Source: Hybos culiciformis (taxonomy: Eukaryota > Arthropoda > Insecta > Diptera > Hybotidae). Taken from it: a stretch of 64,000 nt of DNA. The position numbers and the translations under genes were made by a program. The stretch spans positions 86,384,930 to 86,448,929 of the forward strand of contig OZ023273.1 in NCBI GenBank assembly GCA_964007475.1. Direction: 5' to 3'. Under the pieces are notes generated by a model. The model saw nothing but the letters and a program-made list of their open reading frames with translations, was not told the origin of the DNA and ran no database searches. This document shows positions 45,184 to 55,333 of this stretch, piece by piece. The stretch's first letter is position 1, and each line of letters starts with the position of its first letter.

Positions 45184-46440
45184 GTGTATTTATGTTGTAA
45201 GCTTAGTTTCAAAATTCACATTAATATTTAATTTTCTTTTACTACGTTTTTTATAATAGGCTAAAGAAAACGAGCTTTATTTAAATTCAATAAATAGTGT
45301 TCGAACTACTAGAAAGAAAAAAATTTCTTTTGCTTTTTTTTTCTCGAATTTTTTAATTTAATTATTTTTTTGTTAAATTAATTGTAATAAAAAAAGCTTT
45401 TGAAATAATGAAATAAAATTTACACAAATTTAATAATTTTTTACAAATATATTTTATAATTTCTTAAAATAGCTGAATTTGTATATATTTATAAAGTATT
45501 TTTAGTTCTTACCATTTTTTAAATCTTAGAATACAAAATAGAATAGAAGAAGCGAAACGCTTTGTAAATAGCTTTTTTGTTTGACATTTCAAAAAAAAAA
45601 GAATACATATTTTATGAAACTTTAAAGACTAATAAGACAACAAAACAATTCACATTATTTTAATTTATTTTATTAAACCAAAAAATAATTACTTATTTGG
45701 TAATAGTAGATATATTTATTTTTTCTTCTTTAAAATGTTTGTTCATTTTATAATTAAATTATACAATCTTTAAATAAAATCATAAGCATACGTTTTTGTC
45801 TGGTGGATATATATATAATTTATGTTCCATAAGGTTGCACAAATTTCAAATAATGTACAAGATAAAAATGTTCATTGTTTTTCCATTCTATTTTGTATTC
45901 TAAATTTGAAACCATATTTTTCAACAAATCTATCTACATACATACACCTTAGCACACCGGTTAAAATAATATAGTTTTTATTTGTTGCTTGTTTTATAGG
46001 AATTTATGTTCAAATTATATTGTATATGTTGTGGGTGGTTAAAGCTTTCGAATTAAGTTATGTTCCTTTCTAAATTCTAAACCGATTTAATGAAATTGGC
46101 ATTTTGAAAAAAAAAAAGATGTCTTTTGTCAACCCCTCTCACTGAGTGGAATGCATTAGCATTGTCTAAAGATGCTTCAACAATCTGTCAAAAATTAATG
46201 AAAAACAAAAAATTAATGAAAAATAAGAAATAACGTTAATCTATGTCAAATGACTTAATTTTTATAAAATTTGTGCAAAAAATAGGGCCTTTTTCCTATA
46301 AAAATTTTATTATATCTCCCGGAAAAGTTCTTGGAATAAAAATATTCTGAATAAAAGTATTCCGTATGTATTGTTAGTGTAATTTAATAAATATTTTTAT
46401 TCAAAAAATGTTTACCCCAAAAACTTTCGGGAGTAGCACC
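45184..46440. other. Intergenic A+T-rich sequence
   Basis: No gene was recognised. GAATACAAAATAGAAT near 45530 and ATTCTATTTTGTATTC near 45885 are inverse complements about 355 bp apart, possibly ends of a small element. Confidence 0.5.
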
Positions 46441-46445
46441 AATAT

Positions 46446-46690
46446 ATCGGCCGTCATGGTGTAGTGGTATTGTCATTATCCTACAGTGTGTTCGGTCGAG
46501 GGTTCGATTCCAACCTCCGGCTGGAATTTGTGTGAATTTTTCAATTGTCCAATTGATCTCAGTGTTTGCGTTGTTTTTTTTTTTTGTTTTTTTAATATGT
46601 TTAAATAATTTGTGTTTATTTACTATGACGTATAGTTTATTATGAAACATAGTAATATTTATCTACCGTAGTCTTTTTGCTGAAATAAAT
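46446..46690 (+). repeat. tRNA-derived SINE (family N), copy 1
   Basis: GGCCGTCATGGTGTAGTGGT holds an A box and GGTTCGATTCC a B box, followed by GGCTGGAATTTGTGTGAATT, shared with the reverse-strand copy at 57380-57575. The body continues with a T-rich tail. Acceptor-stem pairing is poor, so it is a SINE, not a tRNA gene. Confidence 0.75.
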
Positions 46691-47890
46691 TTGAATTAAA
46701 GAAATGGTTAGTGATTCGAAAGTGTGGAAATAAGTCGGGTATAAAATAGATTGTTTAATTTATATATGTTTCATAATTTTAAAAAATGGGTGCTAAAAAT
46801 TCAAATGCCGAATTTGTCTCAATGAATCCTAGAGTCATACAATTTTTTATATTACTTTTAGTAATGTTAGAAAACGCTTATAAAAATCATGTAACATATA
46901 TTACATCAGCATCGTTATAATTTCAGTATTCAAAAAAAAATATTTCGAATTTTAACAAGTTTACAATTTTGGCATGATGATTTAGAGCTTTTAAAATAAA
47001 CATATATGCCTTCCATGTGCTTATATGATACATCGAAGAATTTTTGTAATTTTGAATAAATCAATGTATCGATGTCGATCATTTGATTATTCACTAATTA
47101 CTAATATATTTACACTAATATATTTACGCTAATATATATACACACATTATATACTGTATTTTTAAAATTTCTTATTACCTAATTATAATTTGTTTATGTT
47201 GTTGATAATTTTGTTATCAATATTGTAATAATTTGGATATTTTCTTATTAAATCTGTACACATGAACACTTCCTTTTTCTGTAAACCATTACTTATTGTG
47301 ACTAGAACAAATTTAAAATATGCAATTCAAATTTTTTCTAATTCATTATTAGACATCCTTCTATTTTTATCACACTAATATCATTTTCTAACATTATAGT
47401 TTTTATAAAGTTAGAATTAATAAAAAAAAATTGCTCTTGCTAATTATTTTTCAAAACAACTTTGTAAATAAAACTATCTTTGAATCTTTGAAGGTAACTT
47501 AAGTTTTTTATTTTGTACTTTCAGTAAAAAAAATGCCCAACAAATAAAAAAAATTAAAAAAAAAATTTTATTCATAATTTCCTTGCACATTATTATTGGG
47601 TGATTAAATTTTATTCTCTATTTAAGTTTTTTAAAATCTACACTTTATTTGGAATAGCATTATGGAATTGGTAACAATGGGATTTTATTCTAACTAAGGC
47701 ACATCTTAAAATTTCCAATGGGAGTTTTGAAATTAGGAAAAATTAAATACCTTAATCAAATAGCATTTATTACCTACAAAAAATAGAACAAATATTTTTC
47801 ATGTAAAACAACGGCAAATATATGTTACTTAAAAATATTCATAAAATTAGCGTAAAATTATTCATAAGTATTAGTTAATAATTCTAATAA
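46691..47890. other. Intergenic A+T-rich sequence
   Basis: Short direct repeats ACTAATATATTTAC near 47095-47130. Nothing coding was seen. Confidence 0.5.
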
Positions 47891-47900
47891 ATTTGAGTAA

Positions 47901-48346
47901 TCACTCGTCTTCATCTTCAGAACTTTCATCTACGGCAGCTGAAGGATCGAATTGTGGTCTGTTTAAATTTTTTACGAAATTTAAATCAATGTTTTCTTCA
48001 TCAATGTTCTCACGTTTCTTAGTAAACTTTTTCGGCCACACATTATTCTTTGTGTATTCCTTGATATGCTCCTGTGTTAGAATTCTGACTATTTCCGCTT
48101 TAACTTTCTGACCCTCTTCAATTAGTTCAATTAATACAAAATCACCCCGTTTTACCCAAATATTTTTACGGAATTTTGTTGGCATTGAACTAAAAAATTT
48201 TCGCTTCCATCCGATTGTTCTATTTCATGTAAATTATTTCCTTTGCTACTAACTACACGTACTACTAGTTGATTTGATTTAGGTAGTTCGTAGTCATCAT
48301 CCATAATTTCTTTAAGAATATGTTTTTGGCGTGTTACTCTTGACAT
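47901..48346 (-). CDS. EIF1AD: EIF1AD-like RNA-binding protein, split by a single-base frameshift
   Basis: The first frame, 48346 down to about 48188, encodes MSRVTRQKHILKEIMDDDY ... VVRVVSSKGNNLHEIEQSDG, SENFLV. The second, from 48185 to 47901, encodes MPTKFRKNIWVKRGDFVLIE, EEGQKVKAEIVRILTQEHIK and an acidic tail ending SSEDEDE. Together they give the eIF1A-like S1 fold of EIF1AD (GNNLHEVE, FLVSMP.K.RKNIW.KRGDF, EEG.KVKAEI) at a normal length of about 148 aa. One base is missing near 48186-48200, next to a six-A run. TTTTTTTCAG just upstream of the start (minus, 48356-48365) suggests a 5'-UTR intron. Conservation on both sides favours a sequence or assembly error over a pseudogene, but either is possible. 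Confidence 0.88.
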
Positions 48347-48359
48347 TATTAGTCCCTGA

Positions 48360-48983
48360 AAAAAATTATAATTCTTTAAAGTGTAATAAACATTGCGGAG
48401 AAAGAAGCTGCACTTTTGGACTATGGTTAGGAAATTGGGTAAAATATAGGTTAGGCATATTTAAATATTTATGGTTTTAACGCTTTACAAAAAGTTACAT
48501 AAAAATAATTGCGTCTAAAATATTTCTTACATAGATTTTTTTTATAATAGATTTTATATATAGAATTATTATTATTATTTAATACCTATAATAACTGAGC
48601 AATAACTAATAGTGTTTGGCTTTAATGTAGATCAATTTAATATGAAGGTATTTAAATTAAATTATTTACAGAGTATGAATTAGGAAAAAATCTAATATTG
48701 AAGTACTTAATTGGAAGAATTATGATTTTGATATACATACATACGAATGTATATTTGACAAATATTTCAGTCAAGTCACCGATTAATGAAATCTATTTAT
48801 TATTGTTGCAAAATATTCACAGACAGCTTGACATCTCTTTTGAGTAGATAAGTTTAAATGATTCTTTTGGTATTATACAATTAATGTCCAAATAATTTTA
48901 AATCCTTTAAGATTTTTAAGTATGAAATTTTTTTTTTAGTAATTTCTTACTTTTTGAACCGTATTCATCATATCACGAATTTC
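48360..48983. other. EIF1AD upstream region
   Basis: Probable 5'-UTR intron and promoter of EIF1AD on the minus strand. No specific promoter element was recognised. Confidence 0.4.
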
Positions 48984-48991
48984 TATTAGAT

Positions 48992-49502
48992 CAGCGATTC
49001 TCAAACTTTTTGAACTGCGGATCCCTCCAAAGTCATAATAATTAACACGGAGCCCCAGTGGTTCAGTAATGACTAATTGTGTGTCTTTGCCAATCGATGA
49101 TACATAACACCGAAAAATAATTTATTTTTGTATAGTTTGTATTTACAAATTCATGAATAAAAATAAAAAAATTAATTATTTGTACTTCAACAAACTAATT
49201 TATTTATTGCAAATTATAATAATAAAAAAAACGAACGAGCTAGTGGGACGAGTGGACTTGTTTCCTATTTTTACATAATTCTTATGTAATATAGTGTAAA
49301 AATATGTCATAGTATGAGAATTTGCTTCCAGAAGCAGTCGTGATCAGTGCGGTTTCAAAACAACAAATTAATTTCATATATTAATTATTAGCGGATTTAA
49401 ATTTATAATTTTTTTTTCAAATTTGAGTATGAGATTCGCGAAGCCATTTGAGTTCACTCGCGGAACCCCAGGGCTCCGCGGAACACACTTTGAGAAACGC
49501 TG
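48992..49502. mobile_element. hAT MITE, 511 bp, 8-bp target duplication
   Basis: The ends CAGCGATTCTCAAACTTTTT and (complement) CAGCGTTTCTCAAAGTGTGT have the CAG.G.TTCTCAAA signature of hAT elements. TATTAGAT is duplicated at 48984-48991 and 49503-49510. Subterminal GGAGCCCC and GGGGCTCC-type motifs pair. The interior is non-coding. Confidence 0.93.
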
Positions 49503-49740
49503 TATTAGATCATAAAATCATTCGGAAATTCTATTCCTAAATTTAATTTTGATCCATTTCTATATTCACTCAAATATTAAATGTTATTGTTTTAAAGATT
49601 TTTGCTTTTTTTTCCAAAAAAAAATTAACAAAAAAATAAATGATTAGGGATGTAAAGTTAAATTTGAAAACTTTCAACTGAAGTTAAGTGAATTTTTAAA
49701 AGGGGTGTAAAAAAATAGTGAAAAGTTGTAAAATAATAAC

Positions 49741-50820
49741 AAAAAGCATGTATATAAGAGGAATCAGTCCCATACAAAAAAAAAGAATTAAAATAGTGAA
49801 ACAAAAAATCCATATCACAACCCCATGATCTTTTTTTTTTGAGAATTCCACTCTACAAATGCTTTTAAAAGTTCAAAAATAACAACAGTTATGTACAATT
49901 TTGAAAGTTTATGCTAGAGATAGAGTCGACGTAATTCACGCGCGTATGCGCGCGTAAAAAAAATAAAAAAAACCTGTTTTTTTTACCTGTTATGCTCAAC
50001 GCCGTTCACATGCGAAAAACAAAAGAGAAAAATGTCATCCAATTTTTATTTTGATTATTATTTTTTCTTTAAAATTTTTTTTAAGTAATTTTAGTTTTTA
50101 ATTATTATCTTTTAGTTTTTAATTATTGTATTTAATAAAATAAAAAAGTTCATAAATATAATTATATTCAAAAATAAAAATTAAATAATTATTTATTGCA
50201 AATTTATTAAAATTTTTTATTTTTTATTAAGTTATAAATAAATTAAAAAGCATTATAAAAATATTCTGTTTGTAATATTTTTATAATGCTTTTTAATTTA
50301 TTTATAACTTAATAAAACATAAAAAATTTTAATAAATTTGCAATAAATAATTATTTAATTTTTATTTTTGAATGTAATTATATTTATGAACTTTTTTATT
50401 TTATTAAATAATTATTTGTTTGTAAAATTTTTTTTTTTCTAAACACAACAAAATAAACAACACAATTTTTTTTTCTAATTACAACAAAATAAACAACACA
50501 ATTATAAACAAATGATTTCCACAATGTACGGCGTAAAATACTGGGAAAGTTAAAATATTTCAACTTTTACGCGCGTAAGCTACGTTTTACGTCGTTGCGT
50601 ATAGCCGGTCTCATACATTTTCATACAATTTGATTTTTTACGTGCGTACACGCGCGTAAATTACGTCGACTCTATCTCTAGCATTAAAACCTTTTGTGAG
50701 AATGGAATTCTCAAAAAAAAAAAAAAAAGCTCATGGGGTTGTGATATGGATTTTTTGTTTCACTATTTTAATTCTTTTTTTTTGTATGGGACTGATTCCT
50801 CTTTATATACATGCTTTTTG
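49741..50820. mobile_element. Inverted-repeat element (family I), split by a family H MITE
   Basis: Arms of about 110 bp: 49741-49855 (AGCATGTATATAAGAGGAAT, CAGTCCCATACAAAAA, ATCACAACCCCATGA) and 50706-50820 (TCATGGGGTTGTGATATGGA, GTATGGGACTGATTCC, ATACATGCTTTTTG). The family H copy at 49912-50683 lies inside with its own target duplication. A decayed sibling is at 23.0-23.7 kb. Confidence 0.88.
49912..50683. mobile_element. Family H PIF/Harbinger-like MITE, copy 4, largely palindromic
   Basis: Ends TGCTAGAGATAGAGTCGACG and the inverse, with TTA at 49909-49911 and 50684-50686. The middle (about 50125-50420) is a long near-perfect palindrome (AAAGTTCATAAATATAATTA ... TAATTATATTTATGAACTTT) centred near 50267, so most of this copy can fold on itself. 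There is no coding capacity. Confidence 0.9.
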
Positions 50821-51475
50821 ATAATAATTAAATATATTAAAAAGTCAGGAAAAAAGTGTATTTTTCCAGGTTGTATAATGATCGAAAAAAAAAATATTTT
50901 TGTTCCCATCATGTAAAAATCGGTAAGGATATATTTCTTTAGATTTTTTGAATATCTGCACCCGCCGGTTAAATCAAGATTGTTAAGAAAAATATTTTGC
51001 AACAATTAGAAAGCAAGGCGGAAATAATGTTCATTAAAATGAATAAAATAAATTATAATTTTATCTAGTTTAATTAATTTTGATTCCTGCCACTGCTACA
51101 ATTATTTTAATAAAGAATTTTTAGTAAATCCTTTTATTCGCTGTCGAATTTTTATATTTTAAAGTGCTTTAATTAAAATTAAGAAAAATAGAAATAAAAT
51201 TTTATCTGTCATTTTTAAATTTAAGAATTTTTATTTAAAAAATATTTCATCGGGTCCATCCCTGATTTTGTCTATTGAACACGTATAATAAAATCATATA
51301 AAAACTAAGTGTAAATCAAGGTCAATACATTGAAAGCTTGGTGTAAATAAAAAAATATTTCACCAACAAAGAGAAGTTTTGGCGGGATGCTACTTATCAT
51401 CAGTGTTGCCGAAGTACTCCAATCGGAGTATTTTGACTCCATTGCAATGCCCTGTACTCCTGTACTACTCAAGTT
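50821..51475. other. Non-coding spacer
   Basis: No gene was recognised. The 80-codon minus frame at 50763-51005 lies partly in the inverted-repeat arm and is not credible. Confidence 0.5.
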
Positions 51476-51489
51476 ATTTATCCGGTAAG

Positions 51490-51675
51490 CGGCAATTCAT
51501 CGCCAGCAATTCATCGTCATGTAATTCATCGTCAAAAAGTTCATCGCCAAGCAATTCATCGCCAAGCAATTCATCGCCAGTAACTCATCGCCAGTAATTC
51601 ATCGCCAGCAATTCATCGCCAGTAATTCATCGCCAGCAATTCATCGCCAGCAATTCATCGCCAGCAATTCATCGC
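51490..51675. repeat. 15-bp minisatellite GCAATTCATCGCCA(G), left block
   Basis: GCAATTCATCGCCAG and variants (GTAATTCATCGTCA, AAGTTCATCGCCA) repeat about 12 times. The reverse-oriented partner block is at 51945-52100. Confidence 0.9.
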
Positions 51676-51689
51676 CAATTGGTGATTGG

Positions 51690-51940
51690 GTAGGGCGGTG
51701 CCCAAACCACTAAATGCAGAAGCTTTTTTCAATGGAACATTTTTTTTTTCCTACGAAATATATAAAAAAAAAAAAAAAATTAGACCGATGTGGCAGAAAC
51801 TTGGTGAGGAAGTAGAGGCGGTTCCCAAATCACCAAATTTAAACGTTTTTTTCTCGGAAATGCCCCGTTTTGGAAATCTGGACACTCAAAATTTTCATAC
51901 ATTTTTCGACGGCAAAATTTTTTTTTCTCCGAAAAAAAAA
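51690..51940. repeat. Foldback-family fragment between the minisatellite blocks
   Basis: GTAGAGGCGGTTCCCAAATC, AAATGCCCCGTTTTGGAAAT and TTTTCATACATTTTT relate to the arms of the foldback at 19711-20493. A second, shorter match starts at 51695. Confidence 0.6.
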
Positions 51941-51944
51941 AAAC

Positions 51945-52105
51945 ATGATGGATTGCTTGGCGATGAATTGCTGGCGATGAATTGCTGGCGATGAATTGTT
52001 GGCAATGAATTGCTGGAGATGAATTGCTTGGCGATGAATTGCTTAGCGATGAATTGCTTGGCGATGAATGTCTTGACGATGAATTGCTTGACGATGATGG
52101 TGGAC
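51945..52105. repeat. 15-bp minisatellite, right block in inverse orientation
   Basis: GATGAATTGCTTGGC and GATGAATTGCTGGC units repeat about ten times, the reverse complement of the 51490-51675 units. Together the blocks make the arms of a ~600-bp foldback-like structure. Confidence 0.9.
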
Positions 52106-52279
52106 GCTTAATCTACGACTTGCGCCGTTTTAAGAAAAGTGTAAATGATTACCTACTAACTGTCCCACTTTTTAATCCCGTCAAAATTTCCTGTCCTCAT
52201 TACCAAATCCATACTTCTTTAGTATAAAGGTATCCCACCTAGTGATTTGGTAACTTTAATAAAAAAAAAAAATAAGAAT

Positions 52280-52490
52280 TGAAGAAATTGATGAAAAATC
52301 GAGAATTCTGGAAAATCTTTCTGAAATCGATAGAAATCTTTCATTTGAAAGTTTTTGGAATGCAGTATTTAAAATAAAAAATGCATTAAAAAAAACCTAT
52401 GATCCCTAAACAAACAAAATTAGCTCTTTATTAAGTTTACCGTATAGCAGCGCAACAGCTGAACGTGGTTTTTCACAACTTAATATAATC
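52280..52490 (+). pseudogene. hAT-type transposase C-terminal scrap
   Basis: The translation NLSFESFWNAVFKIKNALKK ... SLLSLPYSSATAERGFSQLN ends in the hAT C-terminal dimerisation signature (LS.P.S.A..ER.FS..N). A stop follows TYDP in the middle of the frame. Only about 65 residues remain, with no DDE core. Confidence 0.7.
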
Positions 52491-52922
52491 TAATATATAA
52501 AAAAGAAAATTTTCTGTTTCTCTGTCCTCAATCACGCCTTAATTGCTATATATTTTGATCCGAGGCCCCGGCGGGGGGCCACCTTATAAGCCGATTTTGC
52601 AATATAGGTATATTCCGATAAAATGTTGTAGCGTTGGACCCGAAAAGCCTATTTATAAACTGGATATTCAAAGGCCCCCCAACCGTTGTGTCAGGGTTAA
52701 ATTGGGGGCTATACAAAAAATTTCCAAATTTTTAAATTTTGAAAATAAGGAGCCTAGAGACCTGAGATGCTTATAGGGTACTAGAAATTTTGATCCGAGG
52801 CTCCGACGTGGGGATATGTAGCAAATTTTGAAATTCCGATTTTTTTTACTGCCCAAAATCTAGATAAAAGTGTTTTGATATTAATATAAGTTCGATACTA
52901 CCGAACGAAGCCGGATATTAGT
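52491..52922 (+). mobile_element. Possible Helitron-like or similar non-autonomous element
   Basis: It starts TCTAATATATAAAAAAGAAA, has internal repeats of TTTTGATCCGAGGC with CCCCGG/CTCCGA, and ends near CGAACGAAGCCGGATATTAG. This head-and-tail style reminds me of insect Helitron-like sequences, but no Rep/helicase or clear 3' hairpin with CTRR was demonstrated. Confidence 0.35.
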
Positions 52923-52924
52923 TA

Positions 52925-53150
52925 AAGATAGGCCGCATGAAAAAGTAGAAAATAACTTTTTCTTCACACACAGAGGTGGACTCTGACTTTTTGATTGGGA
53001 CGTAAGTGATTTGATTCATGAAGAGAAAGAATATGCAAGAGAAATGTCCCAATCAAAAAATCTGAGTCCACCTCTGTGTGTGAAGAAAAAGTTATTGTCT
53101 ACTTTTTCATGCGGCCTGGCCTTAGTTTTTTTGAAAACTCGTTTTTTACT
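52925..53150. repeat. Palindrome, second copy of the 14.1-kb one
   Basis: Arms GGCCGCATGAAAAAGTAGAA ... TTTTTGATTGGGAC and back to GGCCTGGCC. The loop GTAAGTGATTTGATTCATGA reads in the same + direction as in the 14.1-kb copy. Confidence 0.9.
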
Positions 53151-53818
53151 TATTTTTATTTTCTGCCTTTTTCACGTTAATTAAATTGTTATTATGTGCT
53201 GCATGGAGATGTTTTAAAACAATTTTATGACTAATCATATCGATGAAAATTTTTTCGATGATTTTCCCGCTTTTTCGGGTTTTCCATGGAGTTTTCTACA
53301 AAAGCAACTTTATGCAACTCATTTCGCTCTACAACTTTGTCTCAGGTTGCAAAACGCTCAAACGCTTCCTTGGTCGGAAAAACTCCGGAAAAGCGTTTTA
53401 CATGAATTTTCATCGATTTTCTCTGCAAGTTTTCACCATTGTCGGAGAGAAAGTAATGATGCCAGTTGATACGGAACTTGATCGTGCATAATTTAGAAAA
53501 CTTTTTTGCCTGAAAATGTTCTGGAAATTTTTTTCGGAAAAATCAGAAAACTTTGCATTTTTCCTAAAACGGATTTATCACTACTTAAATTTGTACCAAA
53601 TTTTCAAATGATTTTTCCCGATTTTCCGGGTTTTCCATGCAAATTTCGGGTTCAAATTTTGATAGCTTCAATTGTCACGCGACAGGAACCTGTGTGTCAA
53701 ATTTCCGCTCGCTGTGATGGGTCTACGAGAGTGTCGAAAATAGCAAAGAAATATATAAACAGAAAAATTCCTGTACGAGTTAATAATAATTGTGTCCTCA
53801 AAAAATCATGAATAAAGC
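53151..53818 (+). repeat. Family P flank, second copy
   Basis: Reverse complement of 13389-14100 with high similarity. Open frames 53227-53469 and 53506-53811 correspond to those in the first copy and have no recognised homology. Confidence 0.8.
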
Positions 53819-54112
53819 TTGATTTAAGCTTGATTTACACAATGGCTAAAAATGGCAAAAAAAAAAGATCCCAAAACAAAACAGGACAGAAGATACAAAA
53901 ACTAATGTGTTAGAGCAGTACGAACAGAGTCATCTTTTTTTTTTTTTGGTGTCTTTTTTTGTAATCTTTTTTTATAGCAAAAAAAAAAAAGATGAACTAG
54001 TTCATCTTTTTTTATAGTTTACGTCTTTTTTTTAATAGGCGCGTAAAAAAAATTTATGTTATAATTTGAATTTTATAGTTTCTGAAAAATTATTATTGTA
54101 TTTCTAACCTGG

Positions 54113-54653
54113 GGGTTACACTTGCTGAAAAAAAAATCATGATTTTTTTTGAATGTATGTGCGAAAGTTTGTGTGAAAAAAAATCAAGAAATAATCATGA
54201 TGAAAAATCATACTTAAAAAAAATCAGTGTTGATTTTTTTCTGTCAAAAGGAAAATTTTTGGCTGCCAAAGAAAAAAGTAAACTCTTGAAAGTGCAAACA
54301 ACAATAATAAAAGCGGTTTGTTATTACGGGATTTGAATTTGAATGTTGAAATTTAAAAAAATTATGTGAATTATTTATTAAATAAATAAAATAACTTACT
54401 TTAAAAAACAATATATTTTATTGAAAAAGGTGAAGTTTATAAAAACTAAGAACTTGGTAAAAAGAGAGAAAATAGAAAAAACATGTCAAAAAAATTTTAT
54501 AAGGAAGAAATATTAAAATTTATAAATTTATGCAGGGAGCACGAATGCCTCTGGAACATGAAGTCCAAGCCACTATGATTTTTGACTCATAAAAATGTCA
54601 CACTATATTAAAAAAAAATCATAATCATGATTTTTTTTTCAGCAAGTGTAACC
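54113..54653 (+). mobile_element. Inner ~540-bp TIR element, present in every family A unit
   Basis: GGGTTACACTTGCTGAAAAA and the inverse ...TTCAGCAAGTGTAACCC bound it (54111-54653 in unit 1; about 55108-55653 in unit 2; the equivalent in unit 3 is interrupted). ATCATGATT lies just inside both ends. It carries the ~65-codon frame. Because all four units have it at the same place, it was present before the array formed. Confidence 0.82.
54139..54336 (+). CDS. Small repeat-borne frame, 65 aa (unit 1)
   Basis: MIFFECMCESLCEKKSRNNH ... KFLAAKEKSKLLK ... AVCYYGI. Lys-rich with an N-terminal Cys cluster. No family was recognised. It starts inside the inner TIR element's left terminus. Nearly the same protein is open in unit 2 and in the inverted unit. 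It may be chance openness in a repeat. Confidence 0.25.
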   Translation: MIFFECMCESLCEKKSRNNHDEKSYLKKISVDFFLSKGKFLAAKEKSKLLKVQTTIIKAVCYYGI

Positions 54654-55135
54654 CGCACGTAAATTTGCTATAAAATTTGTTTATGTTTTGTGCTATAAAA
54701 GGAAAAAAATTATTAAATTTCTGTCTACTTCTTTCACATGTTTGTTGTTGTTGTTTATTTATCGCTTTCTCGTTCTAGTTTGACTAGAAAAATTTAAAAG
54801 ATTACAAATTTAGCCATTGTGTAAATCACGCTTTACACAATGGCTAAAAATGGCAAAAAAAAAAGATCCCAAAACAAAACAGGACAGAAGATACAAAAAC
54901 TAATAAGTTAGAGCAGTACGAATAGAGTCATCTTTTTTTTTTTTGGTGTCTTTTTTTGGAATCTTTTTTTATAGCAAAAAAAAAAAAGATGAACTAGTTC
55001 ATCTTTTTTTATAGTTTACGTCTTTTTTTTTCTAGTCGCGTAAATAAAATTTAAGTTATAATTTGAATTTTATAGTTTCTGAAAAATTATTATTGTATTT
55101 CTAACCTGGGGGTTACACTTGCTGAAAAAAAAATC

Positions 55136-55333
55136 ATGATTTTTTTTGAATGTATGTGCGAAATTTTGTGTGAAAAAAAATCAAGAAATAATCATGATGA
55201 AAAATCATGCTTAAAAAAAATCAGTTTTGATTTTTTTCTGTCAAAAGGAAAATTTTTGGCTGCCAAAGAAAAAAGTAAACTCTTGAAAGCGCAAACAACA
55301 AAAATAAAAGCGGTTTGTTATTACGGGATTTGA
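55136..55333 (+). CDS. Small repeat-borne frame, 65 aa (unit 2)
   Basis: Same frame as at 54139-54336 with five visible residue differences (S10I, Y25C, V31F, V52A, I56K by position in the frame). Unit 3 (from about 56150) keeps the ATG but loses a T in GATTTTTTTCTG near 56242 and is frameshifted. Confidence 0.25.
   Translation: MIFFECMCEILCEKKSRNNHDEKSCLKKISFDFFLSKGKFLAAKEKSKLLKAQTTKIKAVCYYGI

Noticed and set aside
46446..46525. Possible functional tRNA gene
   Set aside because: A and B boxes are present but the acceptor and anticodon stems do not pair well, and a second copy with a shared 3' body exists at 57.5 kb, so it is a SINE.
51490..52105. CRISPR-like array
   Set aside because: Units are contiguous 15-bp tandem repeats without spacers, in a eukaryotic genome.
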